64,000 bases of DNA from contig JBMNFF010000003.1 of the NCBI GenBank assembly GCA_050949165.1, forward strand, positions 62,001 through 126,000, read 5' to 3'. The position numbers and the translations under genes were made by a program. Shown here piece by piece: positions 16,699 through 26,900 of the stretch. The notes under the pieces were generated by a model. The model searched no databases and was not told where the DNA came from. It saw only the letters and a program-made list of their open reading frames with translations. This DNA comes from DAIOXA01 sp050949165. GTDB lineage: Bacteria; Bacillota; Proteinivoracia; UBA4975. Numbering within the stretch: position 1 is the stretch's first letter; each line of letters begins with the position of its first letter.

Positions 16699-17651
16699 GG
16701 ATAGAAATGGACAAAATCTATTGCGGCGACAGCTTGCAGGTGCTTCAAACCTTGCCGGAAAATGCAGTTGATTGTTGCGTAACGTCCCCACCCTACTATG
16801 CCTTGCGGGACTACGGCGCAGACGGGCAGATCGGACGGGAAGCAACGCCGGAGGAATATGTTTCCCGTATTACGGCGGTATTCCATGAGGTAAAGCGGGT
16901 GCTTACGCCGGAGGGTACTTGTTGGCTGAATATCGCGGACACTTATTGCGGCACAGGCAGCAAAGCCGACCACCAAGACCCCAAATACCCCAAAGGCAGG
17001 AACGGGCAGCAAGTGGCGTTTAACCACCGCGCCCCCGGCTGCAAGCCCAAAGATTTAATTGGTATTCCGTGGCTTGTAGCCCTCGCCTTGCGGGGCGACG
17101 GTTGGTATTTGCGCAGTTCTATCATTTGGCACAAAACAAACCCCATGCCGGAAAGCACGCGGGACAGGCCGACCCGCTGCTATGAATATGTGTTTCTGCT
17201 TACCAAGTCAAAGAAGTATTATTACGATTGGCAAGCAGTAGCCGAGCCGATAGCCCCCACAACGGCGGGGCGGCTGAAAAGCGGAGTTAGCAAAGGAAAT
17301 AAGTATAACGTTACTGTTCCGGGGCAAAACCAACCGCAGAAAATCAACCGCCCCCGCGAAAAGGGCGCATACGCCGACGAGTTGATTTCTCCCGTCCGCA
17401 GCCGCCGCAACGTTTGGCAGATTAACAATGTCGGCTATCATGGCGGGCATTTCGCAGCGTTCCCGCCGAAACTTGCGGAAACGTGCATTTTGGCGGGCTG
17501 TCCCATCGGCGGGATTGTCCTTGACCCCTTTTTCGGCAGCGGCACGACGGGCATGGTAGCAAAACGGCTTAACCGCCGCTATATCGGCATTGAGTTAAAC
17601 CCCGACTATTGCGAACTTGCAAAACAGCGGATTGGAGGTGATGAAGATTGA
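16695..17651 (+). CDS. Beta-class DNA methyltransferase (SPPY motif)
   Basis: A 318-residue site-specific methyltransferase. The catalytic motif TSPPY (residues 30-34) precedes the SAM-binding motif DPFFGSGTTG near residue 288, an order typical of the beta class, which modifies N4-cytosine or N6-adenine. No partner endonuclease is present. Overlaps virB4 by 4 nt and the following NlpC/P60 gene by 4 nt, so it is translated as part of the transfer operon. This is the second orphan DNA methylase in the element. Confidence 0.9.
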   Translation: MRIEMDKIYCGDSLQVLQTLPENAVDCCVTSPPYYALRDYGADGQIGREATPEEYVSRITAVFHEVKRVLTPEGTCWLNIADTYCGTGSKADHQDPKYPKGRNGQQVAFNHRAPGCKPKDLIGIPWLVALALRGDGWYLRSSIIWHKTNPMPESTRDRPTRCYEYVFLLTKSKKYYYDWQAVAEPIAPTTAGRLKSGVSKGNKYNVTVPGQNQPQKINRPREKGAYADELISPVRSRRNVWQINNVGYHGGHFAAFPPKLAETCILAGCPIGGIVLDPFFGSGTTGMVAKRLNRRYIGIELNPDYCELAKQRIGGDED

Positions 17652-19618
17652 GCAAGGAACTGAAAGCCCCCGACAAGGTAACGCAAAAAATGACCCGCGA
17701 CGGTGCGGTTGCGGAAAACCTCACGACGGGCGAAACGTCCAGTATCAGCGAAAGGCCGCAGGAAGAAAACTATTCAGCCCCCGCAGGGGTGGCAGCGGAA
17801 AAGGTTGTGCAGCATATCGGCGCAGAGATTGAGCGACACGCAGCAAAAGGCGCGGAGAAAAAAGCCCTTGACGCGACGCAGCCTAAAACCCATTCTTCCC
17901 GCTTGCAGTTTTCCGAAGCGGAACGGGCAACGCCGGAACTTCAAAAAGCGATCAAGAAATCGGATAAGGCGGCAGACTGTTTAGACGCAGCGCGGGCGGC
18001 TATCCCCAAGCAGACCAAAATCAAGAAAGAGCGCGTTTTTGACGAAGCGAAAGGCAAGGCAAAGACGCGCCTTTCCTTTGAAAAGACGGATAAGCCCCCA
18101 AACGGCAAGTTGCGGCATAACCCCTTATCCCGTCCGGCACAGGAGTTAAACAGTACCGTACATGGGAAAATCTACGAGGTAGAGAAAGAAAACGTCGGTG
18201 TGGAAAGCGGGCACCGGGTAGAACTTGCCGGAGAGAAAGCGGGCGGCATGGCGGCGCGGGCAGTTAAGGGCGGCATACGCCGCCATAAGCTGAAACCCTA
18301 CCGGGCAGCGGCGGCAGCGGAAAAACAAGCGGTAAAGGCAAACGCAGATTTTCTCTATCAAAAGGCGTTGCACGATAACCCCGCGCTTGCGCACTCCAAC
18401 CCCATTTCCCGTTTTTGGCAGAAGCAGCGCATTAAAAAGCAGTATGCAAAAACGCTGAAAGCGGGCGGCAAAGCGAAAAAAACCGCTGAAGCCACCGCAA
18501 AGGCGGCGAAGAAAACCGCGCAGGAAACCAAACGGGCGACGTTCTTTGTTGTCCGGCATTGGAAAGGCTGCTTGATTGTGGGCGGGATTGCCTTTATCGT
18601 GCTGCTGCTTTTCGGCGGGCTGTCCTCTTGCTCCCTCTTTGGCGGCAACAGCGGCAGCGGCTTGATTGCGTCGTCCTATCTCTCCGAGGACGCGGATATA
18701 ACGGGCGCGGAAAGCGCGTATGCCGCTATGGAAGCCGAGTTACAAGATATGCTGGACAATATCGAAAGCGAATACCCCGGCTATGACGAATACCGGGTAA
18801 ACGCGGACGAGATCGAGCATGACCCCTATGTGCTAATTTCTATCCTTTCCGCGTGGCATGAGGGCGTGTTTACACTCGATGAAGTGCAAAGCACCCTTGA
18901 AATGCTCTTTGAGAAACAGTATATCTTGACGGTCGAGGAAGAAGTACAGGTACGCTACCGCACCGAAACAAGGACGGACAGCGAGGGCAACCCCTATACG
19001 GTTGAAGTCCCCTATAACTATTACATTCTTCATGTGGATTTGGAAAACTTCAACCTCTCCCATGTCCCCGTTTACATCATGGGCGAAGAACAGCTATCCA
19101 TGTACGCTATGTATATGTCGTCGCTGGGAAACAGACCCGACCTTTTCCCGCAATCCGGCTATGTGTCTAAATACTATGAAAACCCGCCCGCCGATTATGA
19201 AGTACCCGCCGCGCTGCTGGGTTCCGATGAAAAGTTTGCGCGGCTCATGGAGGAAGCAGATAAATACGTCGGTTTTCCCTATGTGTGGGGCGGCAGCACC
19301 CCGGAAACCTCTTTTGATTGCAGCGGCTTTGTGAGTTATGTGTTGACGAACAGCGGCCTATACAATACGGGCAGACTTGGGGCGCAAGGGCTTTACAACA
19401 TCTCAACCCCTGTTTCTAACCCGCAGCCGGGGGATTTGGTGTTCTTTACGGGTACATACGACACCCCCGGCGTTTCCCATGTGGGGATTTATGTGGGCGA
19501 GGACGGGGACGGAAGCCCCGTCATGCTGCATTGTGGCGACCCTATCCAGTATTCAAAGCTGGACACCAGCTATTGGCAATCCCACTTTTACGCCTACGGG
19601 CGGTTAAATTACAATTAA
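17648..19618 (+). CDS. CD1108-type conjugation protein with NlpC/P60 peptidoglycan hydrolase domain
   Basis: A 656-residue protein. The first 300 residues are very basic and Ala/Lys-rich, followed by one membrane helix (about 300-322). The exterior part ends in an NlpC/P60 domain with Cys558 (FDCSGFVSYVL), His611 (SHVGIYVG) and His628. It would open the cell wall for the mating channel, the VirB1 role. TTG start after GGAGGTGATGAAGA. The basic N-terminus could bind DNA or the channel; that is inference. Confidence 0.9.
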   Translation: MSKELKAPDKVTQKMTRDGAVAENLTTGETSSISERPQEENYSAPAGVAAEKVVQHIGAEIERHAAKGAEKKALDATQPKTHSSRLQFSEAERATPELQKAIKKSDKAADCLDAARAAIPKQTKIKKERVFDEAKGKAKTRLSFEKTDKPPNGKLRHNPLSRPAQELNSTVHGKIYEVEKENVGVESGHRVELAGEKAGGMAARAVKGGIRRHKLKPYRAAAAAEKQAVKANADFLYQKALHDNPALAHSNPISRFWQKQRIKKQYAKTLKAGGKAKKTAEATAKAAKKTAQETKRATFFVVRHWKGCLIVGGIAFIVLLLFGGLSSCSLFGGNSGSGLIASSYLSEDADITGAESAYAAMEAELQDMLDNIESEYPGYDEYRVNADEIEHDPYVLISILSAWHEGVFTLDEVQSTLEMLFEKQYILTVEEEVQVRYRTETRTDSEGNPYTVEVPYNYYILHVDLENFNLSHVPVYIMGEEQLSMYAMYMSSLGNRPDLFPQSGYVSKYYENPPADYEVPAALLGSDEKFARLMEEADKYVGFPYVWGGSTPETSFDCSGFVSYVLTNSGLYNTGRLGAQGLYNISTPVSNPQPGDLVFFTGTYDTPGVSHVGIYVGEDGDGSPVMLHCGDPIQYSKLDTSYWQSHFYAYGRLNYN

Positions 19619-19631
19619 AAGGAGTTGAAAA

Positions 19632-20354
19632 ATGAATATTGTATCTTTTGGCGGCGGCACGAATAGTGCCGCCTTACTTATTGGCCTATACAAGCACAAA
19701 ATCCCGATTGACCTTATCACCTTTGCCGATACGGGCGCGGAACACCCGCATACCTATCAATTTATCGAGATAATCAATCAATGGCTTGCGGAACACGGTA
19801 TGCCGCAGATTACCGTTGTGCAGTATGTTGACCGCTACGGCAACCGCCTATCTCTTGAAACCGAGTGCTTGCGCTCTCATACGCTCCCGTCGATTGCCTA
19901 CGGGCATAAGCGTTGTTCGCAGAAACACAAAATCGCACCGCAGGAAAAGTTTTGCAACCACTATGCGCCTTGCCGCGAAGTATGGCAGCGCGGCGAGAAA
20001 GTCAACCGCTATATCGGCTATGACGCGGGAGAAGTGAAACGGTATGAACATTCCCGCAAGTACAACGAAGCCGACAAAAAATATCATAACCGCTACCCCC
20101 TCATTGAAGAATGGGGCTGGAACAGGGACGATTGTATCCGGGAAATCAAAGCGGCAGGATTGCCGCAGCCGGGTAAATCGTCCTGTTTCTTTTGTCCGAG
20201 CATGAAGAAACAAGAGATTTTATATCTCAAAGAACACTATCCCGATCTATTTAACCGGGCGGCGACTTTGGAAGAAAACGCTATGCCCTATCTTAAAACC
20301 GTTAAGGGATTGGGGCGCAGCTATTCATGGAAAGAACAGTTTGGAAAGGAGTAA
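19632..20354 (+). CDS. PAPS-reductase-like PP-loop ATPase, cysteine-rich
   Basis: A 240-residue N-type ATP pyrophosphatase: the PP-loop is FGGGTNSAA at 6-14, and the family pattern TFADTGAEHPHTYQF follows. Cysteines at CSQKHK, CNHYAPC and SSCFFCPSMK could bind an iron-sulfur cluster as in DndC and PAPS reductases. Such proteins occur in phages and conjugative elements without sulfate metabolism genes. Sulfur transfer to DNA or RNA is possible but not shown. ATG start after AAAAGGAG. Embedded in the transfer operon between the NlpC/P60 and DUF4315 genes. Confidence 0.78.
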   Translation: MNIVSFGGGTNSAALLIGLYKHKIPIDLITFADTGAEHPHTYQFIEIINQWLAEHGMPQITVVQYVDRYGNRLSLETECLRSHTLPSIAYGHKRCSQKHKIAPQEKFCNHYAPCREVWQRGEKVNRYIGYDAGEVKRYEHSRKYNEADKKYHNRYPLIEEWGWNRDDCIREIKAAGLPQPGKSSCFFCPSMKKQEILYLKEHYPDLFNRAATLEENAMPYLKTVKGLGRSYSWKEQFGKE

Positions 20355-20360
20355 ATGACT

Positions 20361-20627
20361 ATGGCGAACACGAAACTTGACCGTATCGAAAGGGATATTG
20401 AGAAAACGAGGGCAAAAATCCTTGAACAGCAAAAGAAGCTGAAAGACCTTGAAGCGCAGAAAGTCGAGGAAGAAAACGCGCAGATCGTGCAAATGGTAAA
20501 GGCGGTACACCTTGACGGGACGCAGCTTGCCGCGTTCCTCTCCGCTTACGCCAGCGGCGAAATCACCTTGCCGCAGCCGGAAGCCACTTACCCCGCCGAA
20601 CAGGAGGACAACGACAATGAAGAATAA
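20361..20627 (+). CDS. DUF4315 family coiled-coil protein
   Basis: An 88-residue protein: a continuous charged coiled coil over residues 2-40 (DRIERDIEKTRAKILEQQKK) and an acidic tail. DUF4315 is a constant member of Tn1549-like transfer operons with unknown role. Two in-frame ATGs exist at 20355 and 20361; the second is 9 nt from GGAG and is preferred. Its 3' end overlaps the DUF4366 start. Confidence 0.85.
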   Translation: MANTKLDRIERDIEKTRAKILEQQKKLKDLEAQKVEEENAQIVQMVKAVHLDGTQLAAFLSAYASGEITLPQPEATYPAEQEDNDNEE

Positions 20628-21366
20628 AAAGATAATCCGAAAGTTTACCGTATTGCTTGCCGCACTGGTTATCATGTGCGGCTTTTCTGTTACCGCTTAT
20701 GCGGGCGGTGGCGATGAAAGCGACGACACGCCTACCCCCGTAACCGAGGAAACCCCCGCGCCGGAAACCGAGCCGGAAGAAACGACGGGCGGCTATGAGC
20801 CGCAGCCCCTTACCCCGGACGGGAATATGTCCCTTGTGGACGATATAACGGGTGAAGCGTCCGGCGACAAGCAGTTTATCACCGTCGTTACCAAAAGTGG
20901 CAACTATTTTTACATCATCATTGACCGCGCCGAGGACGGGGAAAATACCGTCCATTTCCTTAACCAAGTGGACGAAGCGGATTTAACCGCCCTTATGGAG
21001 GACGGGCAGACCGAAGCCCCCGTTTGTAGCTGCACCGATAAATGCGTTGCCGGAAGCGTCAACACCGCTTGCCCGGTTTGCAGCGTCAACATGAGCGAGT
21101 GCGCGGGTGTGGAAGCCGAGCCGGAGCCGGAAGAAACCGAGCAGCCGCCGGAAGAAGAAAAAGGCGGCGGCATGGGTATTCTGCTTGTCGTGCTGCTTGT
21201 TGCCGCAGCGGGCGGCGGCGCGTTCTACTACTTTAAGATTTTGAAGCCCAAAAAGGACGCGGCGAAAGGCAGCAGCAGCCTTGACGACCTTGATTTTGAC
21301 GAGGACGACGAGGAAACGGAAGTAGTCGAAACCGAACAGACCGAGCAGGAGGACGATAATCTATGA
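20617..21366 (+). CDS. DUF4366 domain secreted/membrane protein
   Basis: A 249-residue protein with a signal peptide (about 1-29, ending AYAGG), a Pro/Glu-rich spacer, a folded extracytoplasmic domain (KQFITVVTKSGNYFYIIID), a Cys-rich segment, one C-terminal membrane helix (about 189-208) and an acidic cytoplasmic tail. Matches DUF4366, a conserved surface component of this conjugation system with unknown role. ATG after AGGAGG, overlapping DUF4315 by 11 nt and topB by 4 nt. Confidence 0.85.
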   Translation: MKNKKIIRKFTVLLAALVIMCGFSVTAYAGGGDESDDTPTPVTEETPAPETEPEETTGGYEPQPLTPDGNMSLVDDITGEASGDKQFITVVTKSGNYFYIIIDRAEDGENTVHFLNQVDEADLTALMEDGQTEAPVCSCTDKCVAGSVNTACPVCSVNMSECAGVEAEPEPEETEQPPEEEKGGGMGILLVVLLVAAAGGGAFYYFKILKPKKDAAKGSSSLDDLDFDEDDEETEVVETEQTEQEDDNL

Positions 21367-23438
21367 AACTTGTAATTGCAGAAAAACCGAGCGTCGGGGC
21401 GGCGATTGCCGCCGTTATGGGCGCGAATGAAAAGCGCAGCGGATATTTTGAGGGCGGCGGCTACCTTGTGTCGTGGTGTATCGGGCATTTGATTAGCCTT
21501 GCAGACGCGGCGACCTACAATGAACAATTCCGTAAATGGAAGTACGACGATCTTCCCATTGTCCCGCAGGAGTGGCAGTTTATTGTTGCCAGCGGCAAGG
21601 AGCAGCAGTTTTCCATTCTCAAAGACCTTATGCACCGCAGCGACGTTACCGAGATTATCAATGCTTGCGACAGCGGGCGCGAGGGGGAACTCATTTTCCG
21701 CTTTGTCTATGAACAGGCGAATTGCAAAAAGCCCTTTTCCCGCCTTTGGATTAGCAGCATGGAAGCAAGTGCAATCCGCGAGGGCTTTTCAAATCTCAAA
21801 GACGGGCGCGGCTATGACAACCTCTATCAATCCGCGCTTTGCAGAGCAAAGGCCGATTGGCTCATTGGCATTAACGCGACCCGCCTTTTCTCTATCCTCT
21901 ACCATAAAACATTGAATGTCGGCAGAGTGCAAACGCCCACCCTTGCTATGCTGGTAAACCGCGACTATGCAATCAGCAGCTTTAAGAAAGAGAAATATCA
22001 TGTCGTCCGGCTGGACGTTGGCGGCGTTGCCGCCCTTTCCGAAAGGCAGGACGACGAAGCGGCGGCGCGGCAGATGAAAGCGGCTTGCGAGAAATCGCAG
22101 GCCGTTTGTACTTCCCTTAAAAAAGAGAAAAAGACCGCAGCCCCGCCGAAACTGTTTGACCTCACCGCCTTGCAGCGGGAAGCAAACCGTTTGTATGGGT
22201 TTACGGCGAAACAGACCCTTGACTATGCGCAAGCCCTTTATGAAAAACGGCTTTTGACCTATCCCCGCACCGACAGCAAATATATCACTTCCGATATGGA
22301 GGGCAGCACAAAGGAACTTATCACCGGCCTTTGCGCTGCTCTCCCCTTTATGCAGGGCGTGAAGCTGCAAGCCGACCTTGCGAGGATTTGCGACAACAGC
22401 AAAGTAACCGACCATCACGCCATTTTGCCGACAGCGGAGTTTGTGAAAACGGGCTTTTCTTCCCTTGCCGAAAGTGAGAAAAAGCTAATGACCCTTGTGT
22501 GCGCAAAACTGCTTTGCGCCGTTGCCGCGCCCTATGAGTATGAAGCGGTTACGGCGGTTTTCACTTGCGGCGGCTATACCTTTACCGCAAAGGGCAGGAC
22601 GACGCTTTGCGAGGGTTGGCGCGAGATTGAAAGACTATCCCGCGCCGCGTCCGGGGAACAGGACGAGGACGCAGAGCCGGAAGCGGTTTTACCCCCGCTT
22701 GCCGAGGGGCAGACCTTTGACAATCCGGCAGCGGAGATCTCCGAACGTTACACGCAGCCCCCAAAGGCATTTACCGAAGATACGTTACTTTCGGCTATGG
22801 AGAGTGCGGGAAAGGAGGACACGCCGGAGGACGCGGAGCGCAAAGGGTTAGGCACCACCGCGACGCGGGCGGGTATCATTGAAAAACTCATTAGCGCGGG
22901 CTTTGCCGAGCGCAAGGGCAAAAAGCTAATCCCCACAAAGGACGGGTATAACCTTGTCGCTATTCTGCCCGACAGCCTTACGTCCCCGCAGCTTACGGCA
23001 GAATGGGAAACGCGCCTTACCGGGATTGCAAAGGGCAGCGACAGCCCCGCCGACTTCATGCGCGGGATTGAGGAAATGACAGCGGGGCTTGTCAAGACCT
23101 ATTCCGCGATTTCCGAGGATAAAGCGAAGCTGTTTACCCCGCAGCGGGAAGCAATCGGCACTTGCCCCCGTTGCGGCGCGGCGGTTTACGAGGGCAAGAA
23201 AAACTTTTACTGCTCCGACAGGGCTTGCAGCTTTGTGATGTGGAAGAATGACCGCTTTTTTGAGCAGCGCAAAAAGGCTTTCACAAAGGCGATTGCCGCC
23301 GCCCTTTTGAAAGACGGAAAGGTAAAAATCAAAGGTATGTACTCGACCAAGACGGGAAAGACCTTTGACGGAGTTGTGCTGCTTGCCGACACAGGCGGCA
23401 AGTATGTAAACTTCCGCGTCGAGCAGAACCGAAAATGA
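21363..23438 (+). CDS. topB: DNA topoisomerase III
   Basis: A 691-residue type IA topoisomerase. Toprim domain at the N-terminus (KLVIAEKPSVGAAIA; CDSGREGELIFR), active-site tyrosine Y300 in YPRTDS, and a C-terminal zinc-finger-like segment (CPRCG...CSDRAC). It relaxes or decatenates single-stranded-containing DNA and is a standard part of these elements, probably resolving transfer or replication intermediates. Overlaps DUF4366 and the next gene by 4 nt each. Confidence 0.96.
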   Translation: MKLVIAEKPSVGAAIAAVMGANEKRSGYFEGGGYLVSWCIGHLISLADAATYNEQFRKWKYDDLPIVPQEWQFIVASGKEQQFSILKDLMHRSDVTEIINACDSGREGELIFRFVYEQANCKKPFSRLWISSMEASAIREGFSNLKDGRGYDNLYQSALCRAKADWLIGINATRLFSILYHKTLNVGRVQTPTLAMLVNRDYAISSFKKEKYHVVRLDVGGVAALSERQDDEAAARQMKAACEKSQAVCTSLKKEKKTAAPPKLFDLTALQREANRLYGFTAKQTLDYAQALYEKRLLTYPRTDSKYITSDMEGSTKELITGLCAALPFMQGVKLQADLARICDNSKVTDHHAILPTAEFVKTGFSSLAESEKKLMTLVCAKLLCAVAAPYEYEAVTAVFTCGGYTFTAKGRTTLCEGWREIERLSRAASGEQDEDAEPEAVLPPLAEGQTFDNPAAEISERYTQPPKAFTEDTLLSAMESAGKEDTPEDAERKGLGTTATRAGIIEKLISAGFAERKGKKLIPTKDGYNLVAILPDSLTSPQLTAEWETRLTGIAKGSDSPADFMRGIEEMTAGLVKTYSAISEDKAKLFTPQREAIGTCPRCGAAVYEGKKNFYCSDRACSFVMWKNDRFFEQRKKAFTKAIAAALLKDGKVKIKGMYSTKTGKTFDGVVLLADTGGKYVNFRVEQNRK

Positions 23439-23803
23439 TAAGGCTTGATGAAAAGCAATACCGCGCCGTAAAGAAAATGACCCGCGCCGCTTGTGCAAAC
23501 AACGATTGCGGGAATTGTCTGCTGCTGGACGACGGGGAAACTTGCGTTTGTGTGCAGAGTATCAGCTATTCGCTGCTATGCCGCTATTTCCGCGAAGCGG
23601 TATTACCCGCCGACAGGCAGCTTTGCGAACAGATCACCCGCAGCGGGGAAACCGATTTGAAGCGTTGCGCGGTATGCGGCAGCACGTTTGCGGCGGGCAG
23701 CAACCGGGCGAAATACTGCCCCGATTGCGCGGCAAAGATACGCCGCAGACAGAAAGCCCAAAGCGAGAGAAACAGGCGTTTACGGATAAAAACAACTACA
23801 TAG
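23435..23803 (+). CDS. Cysteine-rich VLP domain protein
   Basis: A 122-residue protein with about ten cysteines in two clusters (ACANNDCGNCLLLDDGETCVC near 20-40 and CAVCGSTF...YCPDCAAKIRR near 82-108), the Cys_rich_VLP family. The second cluster is a CXXC...CXXC zinc-ribbon pattern followed by a basic tail, suggesting nucleic-acid contact. Last gene of the long transfer operon; a hairpin terminator follows at 23835-23871. Confidence 0.85.
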   Translation: MIRLDEKQYRAVKKMTRAACANNDCGNCLLLDDGETCVCVQSISYSLLCRYFREAVLPADRQLCEQITRSGETDLKRCAVCGSTFAAGSNRAKYCPDCAAKIRRRQKAQSERNRRLRIKTTT

Positions 23804-23900
23804 CAAGCACAGCAAACGAGTACCCGTTTGCGAGAAATGCCCGCGCTTCCCATAGAGAGCGCGGGCATTTTGCTTGTTGGGATAGTCCCAAACCCTTATA
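23800..23900 (+). repeat. Shared leader repeat, copy A (inverted copy B at 29335-29402)
   Basis: Two blocks of 33 and 30 nt in this stretch recur, in inverted genomic orientation, at 29335-29402. In copy A a terminator hairpin is inserted between them. Each block carries a small palindrome: GCAAACG-AGTACC-CGTTTGC and TTGGGA-TAG-TCCCAA. Copy A ends 29 nt before the ArdA/ArdC gene; copy B ends 19 nt before mobC, both in the same orientation relative to the gene. Confidence 0.85.
23835..23871 (+). terminator. Terminator of the main transfer operon
   Basis: A perfect 13-bp stem (AAATGCCCGCGCT / AGCGCGGGCATTT) followed by a short T run. It is the only part of copy A missing from copy B, so it appears to have been placed inside the shared leader. 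Confidence 0.8.
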
Positions 23901-23928
23901 TGACCGAGAAAGGACGTGATGAAAGAAT

Positions 23929-26900
23929 ATGCCGTATTCCTCATACGACCATGACAAATTAGAAGCCGCCGAAACCATGCGGATAGAACGCCGGATATAT
24001 TTTGAAGCAAAGGACAGGGAGATTGCCCCTTATGCTTCCTTGCCGATTGCGCAGCTACTTTCCATGCGCAGCGAAAGCGCGGCGGCAGAACAGGCGATTT
24101 TTGACGACCTTAAAGAACGCGCCGCCGCATGGGAAGAACAGGCGGGAAGAACGCTTTTGCTGGATAAAACACTTGAATATGTGAGAACGCCGCACGTCCA
24201 GCACACCGCTAACGAGTGGCAGACCACCGAGCATAACCGCCATATTCGCAGCAACCGGGTATATCAGATGAATTACTACATTTACGAGAATACCCGCTAC
24301 GACAAAGAAGCGCAGAAATCTATCCCGTATTCATGGACGCTTACATGGAGCGTGCGCACCAACAGCCCAAGCAGAACCCAAGCGAAGATTGCCGGACAAG
24401 ATAGAAAGGTTTTCACCGACAAGGCAGCTATGGAAAAGTATCTGAATGGGCGTATCAAAGCGTATGACCGCTTGTTTACGGAAATCTCCCCGCCTATCCC
24501 GCAGGAGTACGCCGACTATTTCAAAGTAAACGGTATGCTCATGCCGGACTACACCATAGAGGGCGAAGAACCCCCGCAGCAGCAACAGGCGGCAGCTATC
24601 CCCGAAAATACCGGGCAGGAAAAGGAGCGTGAACACATGAGCGAACAGTTTTCTATTATGATAGGCAACCGCAGCCGCTTTGACGCGGGCGACCCCGGCG
24701 GCTATTGGTTGGATATGCCCGCCACAAAGGAGCAGTTGCACGAAGCTATGCGGAACGTCGGCATTACCGCCGACAACCCGCAGGATTTTTCCATTCGCGG
24801 CTATTCCGACGACCCGGAGAAACATATTGCCTTGCCTTATGAAATGGTATGCGCCGCCGACGTGGACGAACTCAATTTTCTTGCGGCGCGGCTCGAACAG
24901 CTTGACCCCGCCGAGGTTGGCAAGCTGAACGCAGCTTTGCAGCAGAAAAACGGGCTTGCAAATATTGGACAGGTAATTGACTTCACCTACAACGTGGATT
25001 TTTACGTCCATATCCCCGAAGTACATAACTACCACGATTTGGGCGACTATTACTTAAATCAATCCGGCATGGTACAAATGCCCGAAGAATGGAAAGGCGG
25101 CATTGACCTTTCTACTTTTGGCAGGAACGCTGCCGCGCAGGAAAAAGGCGCGTTTACCGAGTACGGCTATATCGTGGAAAGCGGCGACGAGTGGGAACGG
25201 CAGTTTGAGGGGCGCGAAGTGCCGGAAGAATACCGCATTATGAGTTACCCGCAGCCGGAGCGCGGCGAACAGGACAAAGCCTATATGGACGCAGCCGAAA
25301 CGCAGCAAGCAGACGCACAGGCCGCAGAGCCGCAGCAGCCCCGCCCCGTCGTCCCCATTATCCTTACTTCCGAAAAGCCCGCCGAAAAGGTAAAGGAGAT
25401 CACCGCGCGTTTGGAACAGGGCGTACAGGCGATTTTTGACAGCGACCGCTACAAAGAGTTTCTAACCGCTATGTCAAAGTTCCATGATTATAGTTTGAAT
25501 AACACTATCCTAATTGCTATGCAGGGCGGCAATTTGGTAATGGGCTTCCGTCAATGGGAAAAGGAGTTTGACCGCCATGTAAAGAAAGGCGAGAAAGGCA
25601 TTAAAATCTTTGCCCCCGCGCCCTACAAGGTGAAAAAGCTGGTTGATAAAATCGACCCCGAAACGAGAAAGCCCATGCTTGACCGCGAGGGAAAAGTGGT
25701 AAAGGAAGAAAAGGAAATCACCGTCCCCGCCTTTAAGGTTATAACCGTCTTTGATATTTCGCAGACCGAGGGCAAGGAGTTTCCCGACCTTTCCGTTAAA
25801 CCGCTGCTTGCCGATGTGGAGCAGTACGAGGATTTTTTCGCCGCCCTTGAAAAAGCGTCCCCCGTCCCGATTGCATTTGAGCAGATCACAAACGGCGCAA
25901 ATGGGTATTTCAGTTTGACCGACAAGCGTATTGCAATCAAAGAGGGCGTGAGTGAATTACAGGCGGTAAAGACCGCCATTCACGAAATCGCCCATGCGAA
26001 GCTGCACGACGTAGACTTAAACGCCCCGCCGGAGCAGCAAAACCGCGTTGACCGCCATACCTGCGAGGTAGAAGCGGAAAGCGTCGCTTATACGGTTTGC
26101 CAGCATTTCGGCCTTGATACTTCCGATTACTCTTTCGGCTATGTGGCTGGTTGGAGCAGCGGCAAGGAAATGACCGAGTTAAAAGCGTCCCTTGAAACAA
26201 TACAGACCACCGCAAAGGAACTCATTACCGAGATTGAGGGGCATTTTACCGAGTTGCAGCAGCAGCGGCAAGCCGAGCAGGAGCAGGGCGATACCTTTTC
26301 CATTTATCAGTTAAAGCGCGGGGACGAAACAAGGGACTTGCGCTTTGAGCCTTATGACCGTCTGCAAGCGGCTGGACTTACCATTGACCGGGTAAATTAT
26401 GAACTCGTCTATACTGCACCGCTTACAAAGGATATGACGCTGGGCGACATTTGGGAAAGGTTTAATATCGACCACCCCGCCGACTTTAAGGGGCATAGCC
26501 TTTCCGTTTCCGACATTGTTGTGCTTCATCAGAACGACGAGGACACCGCCCACTATGTAGACAGTATCGGTTTTCAGCAAGTGCCGGAGTTTTTGCAGGA
26601 GCAGCAGACCCCCGTATTTGACAAGCTGCCGCCCGAACAGCAGCAAGCCTTGTCCGACACCGTACAAGACACTTTGCAAATGCTGGTTGACGCAGACAAG
26701 CGGATTTATGGCGACGTTACGGGCAAGACCCTTGAAGCAATCGCGGCGCAAGGATATTCCTACAAGGACGGGCAGCTTGAAAAGCAGCAGCCGGAAGCGA
26801 CCCCCGACAGCCTTTTGACGGGTGAAACCGTTAGAACGCCGAGGGGCAATTTTCATATTACCGATATGAGCCGTGAACAGATCGAAGCGGCGGGATTTGG

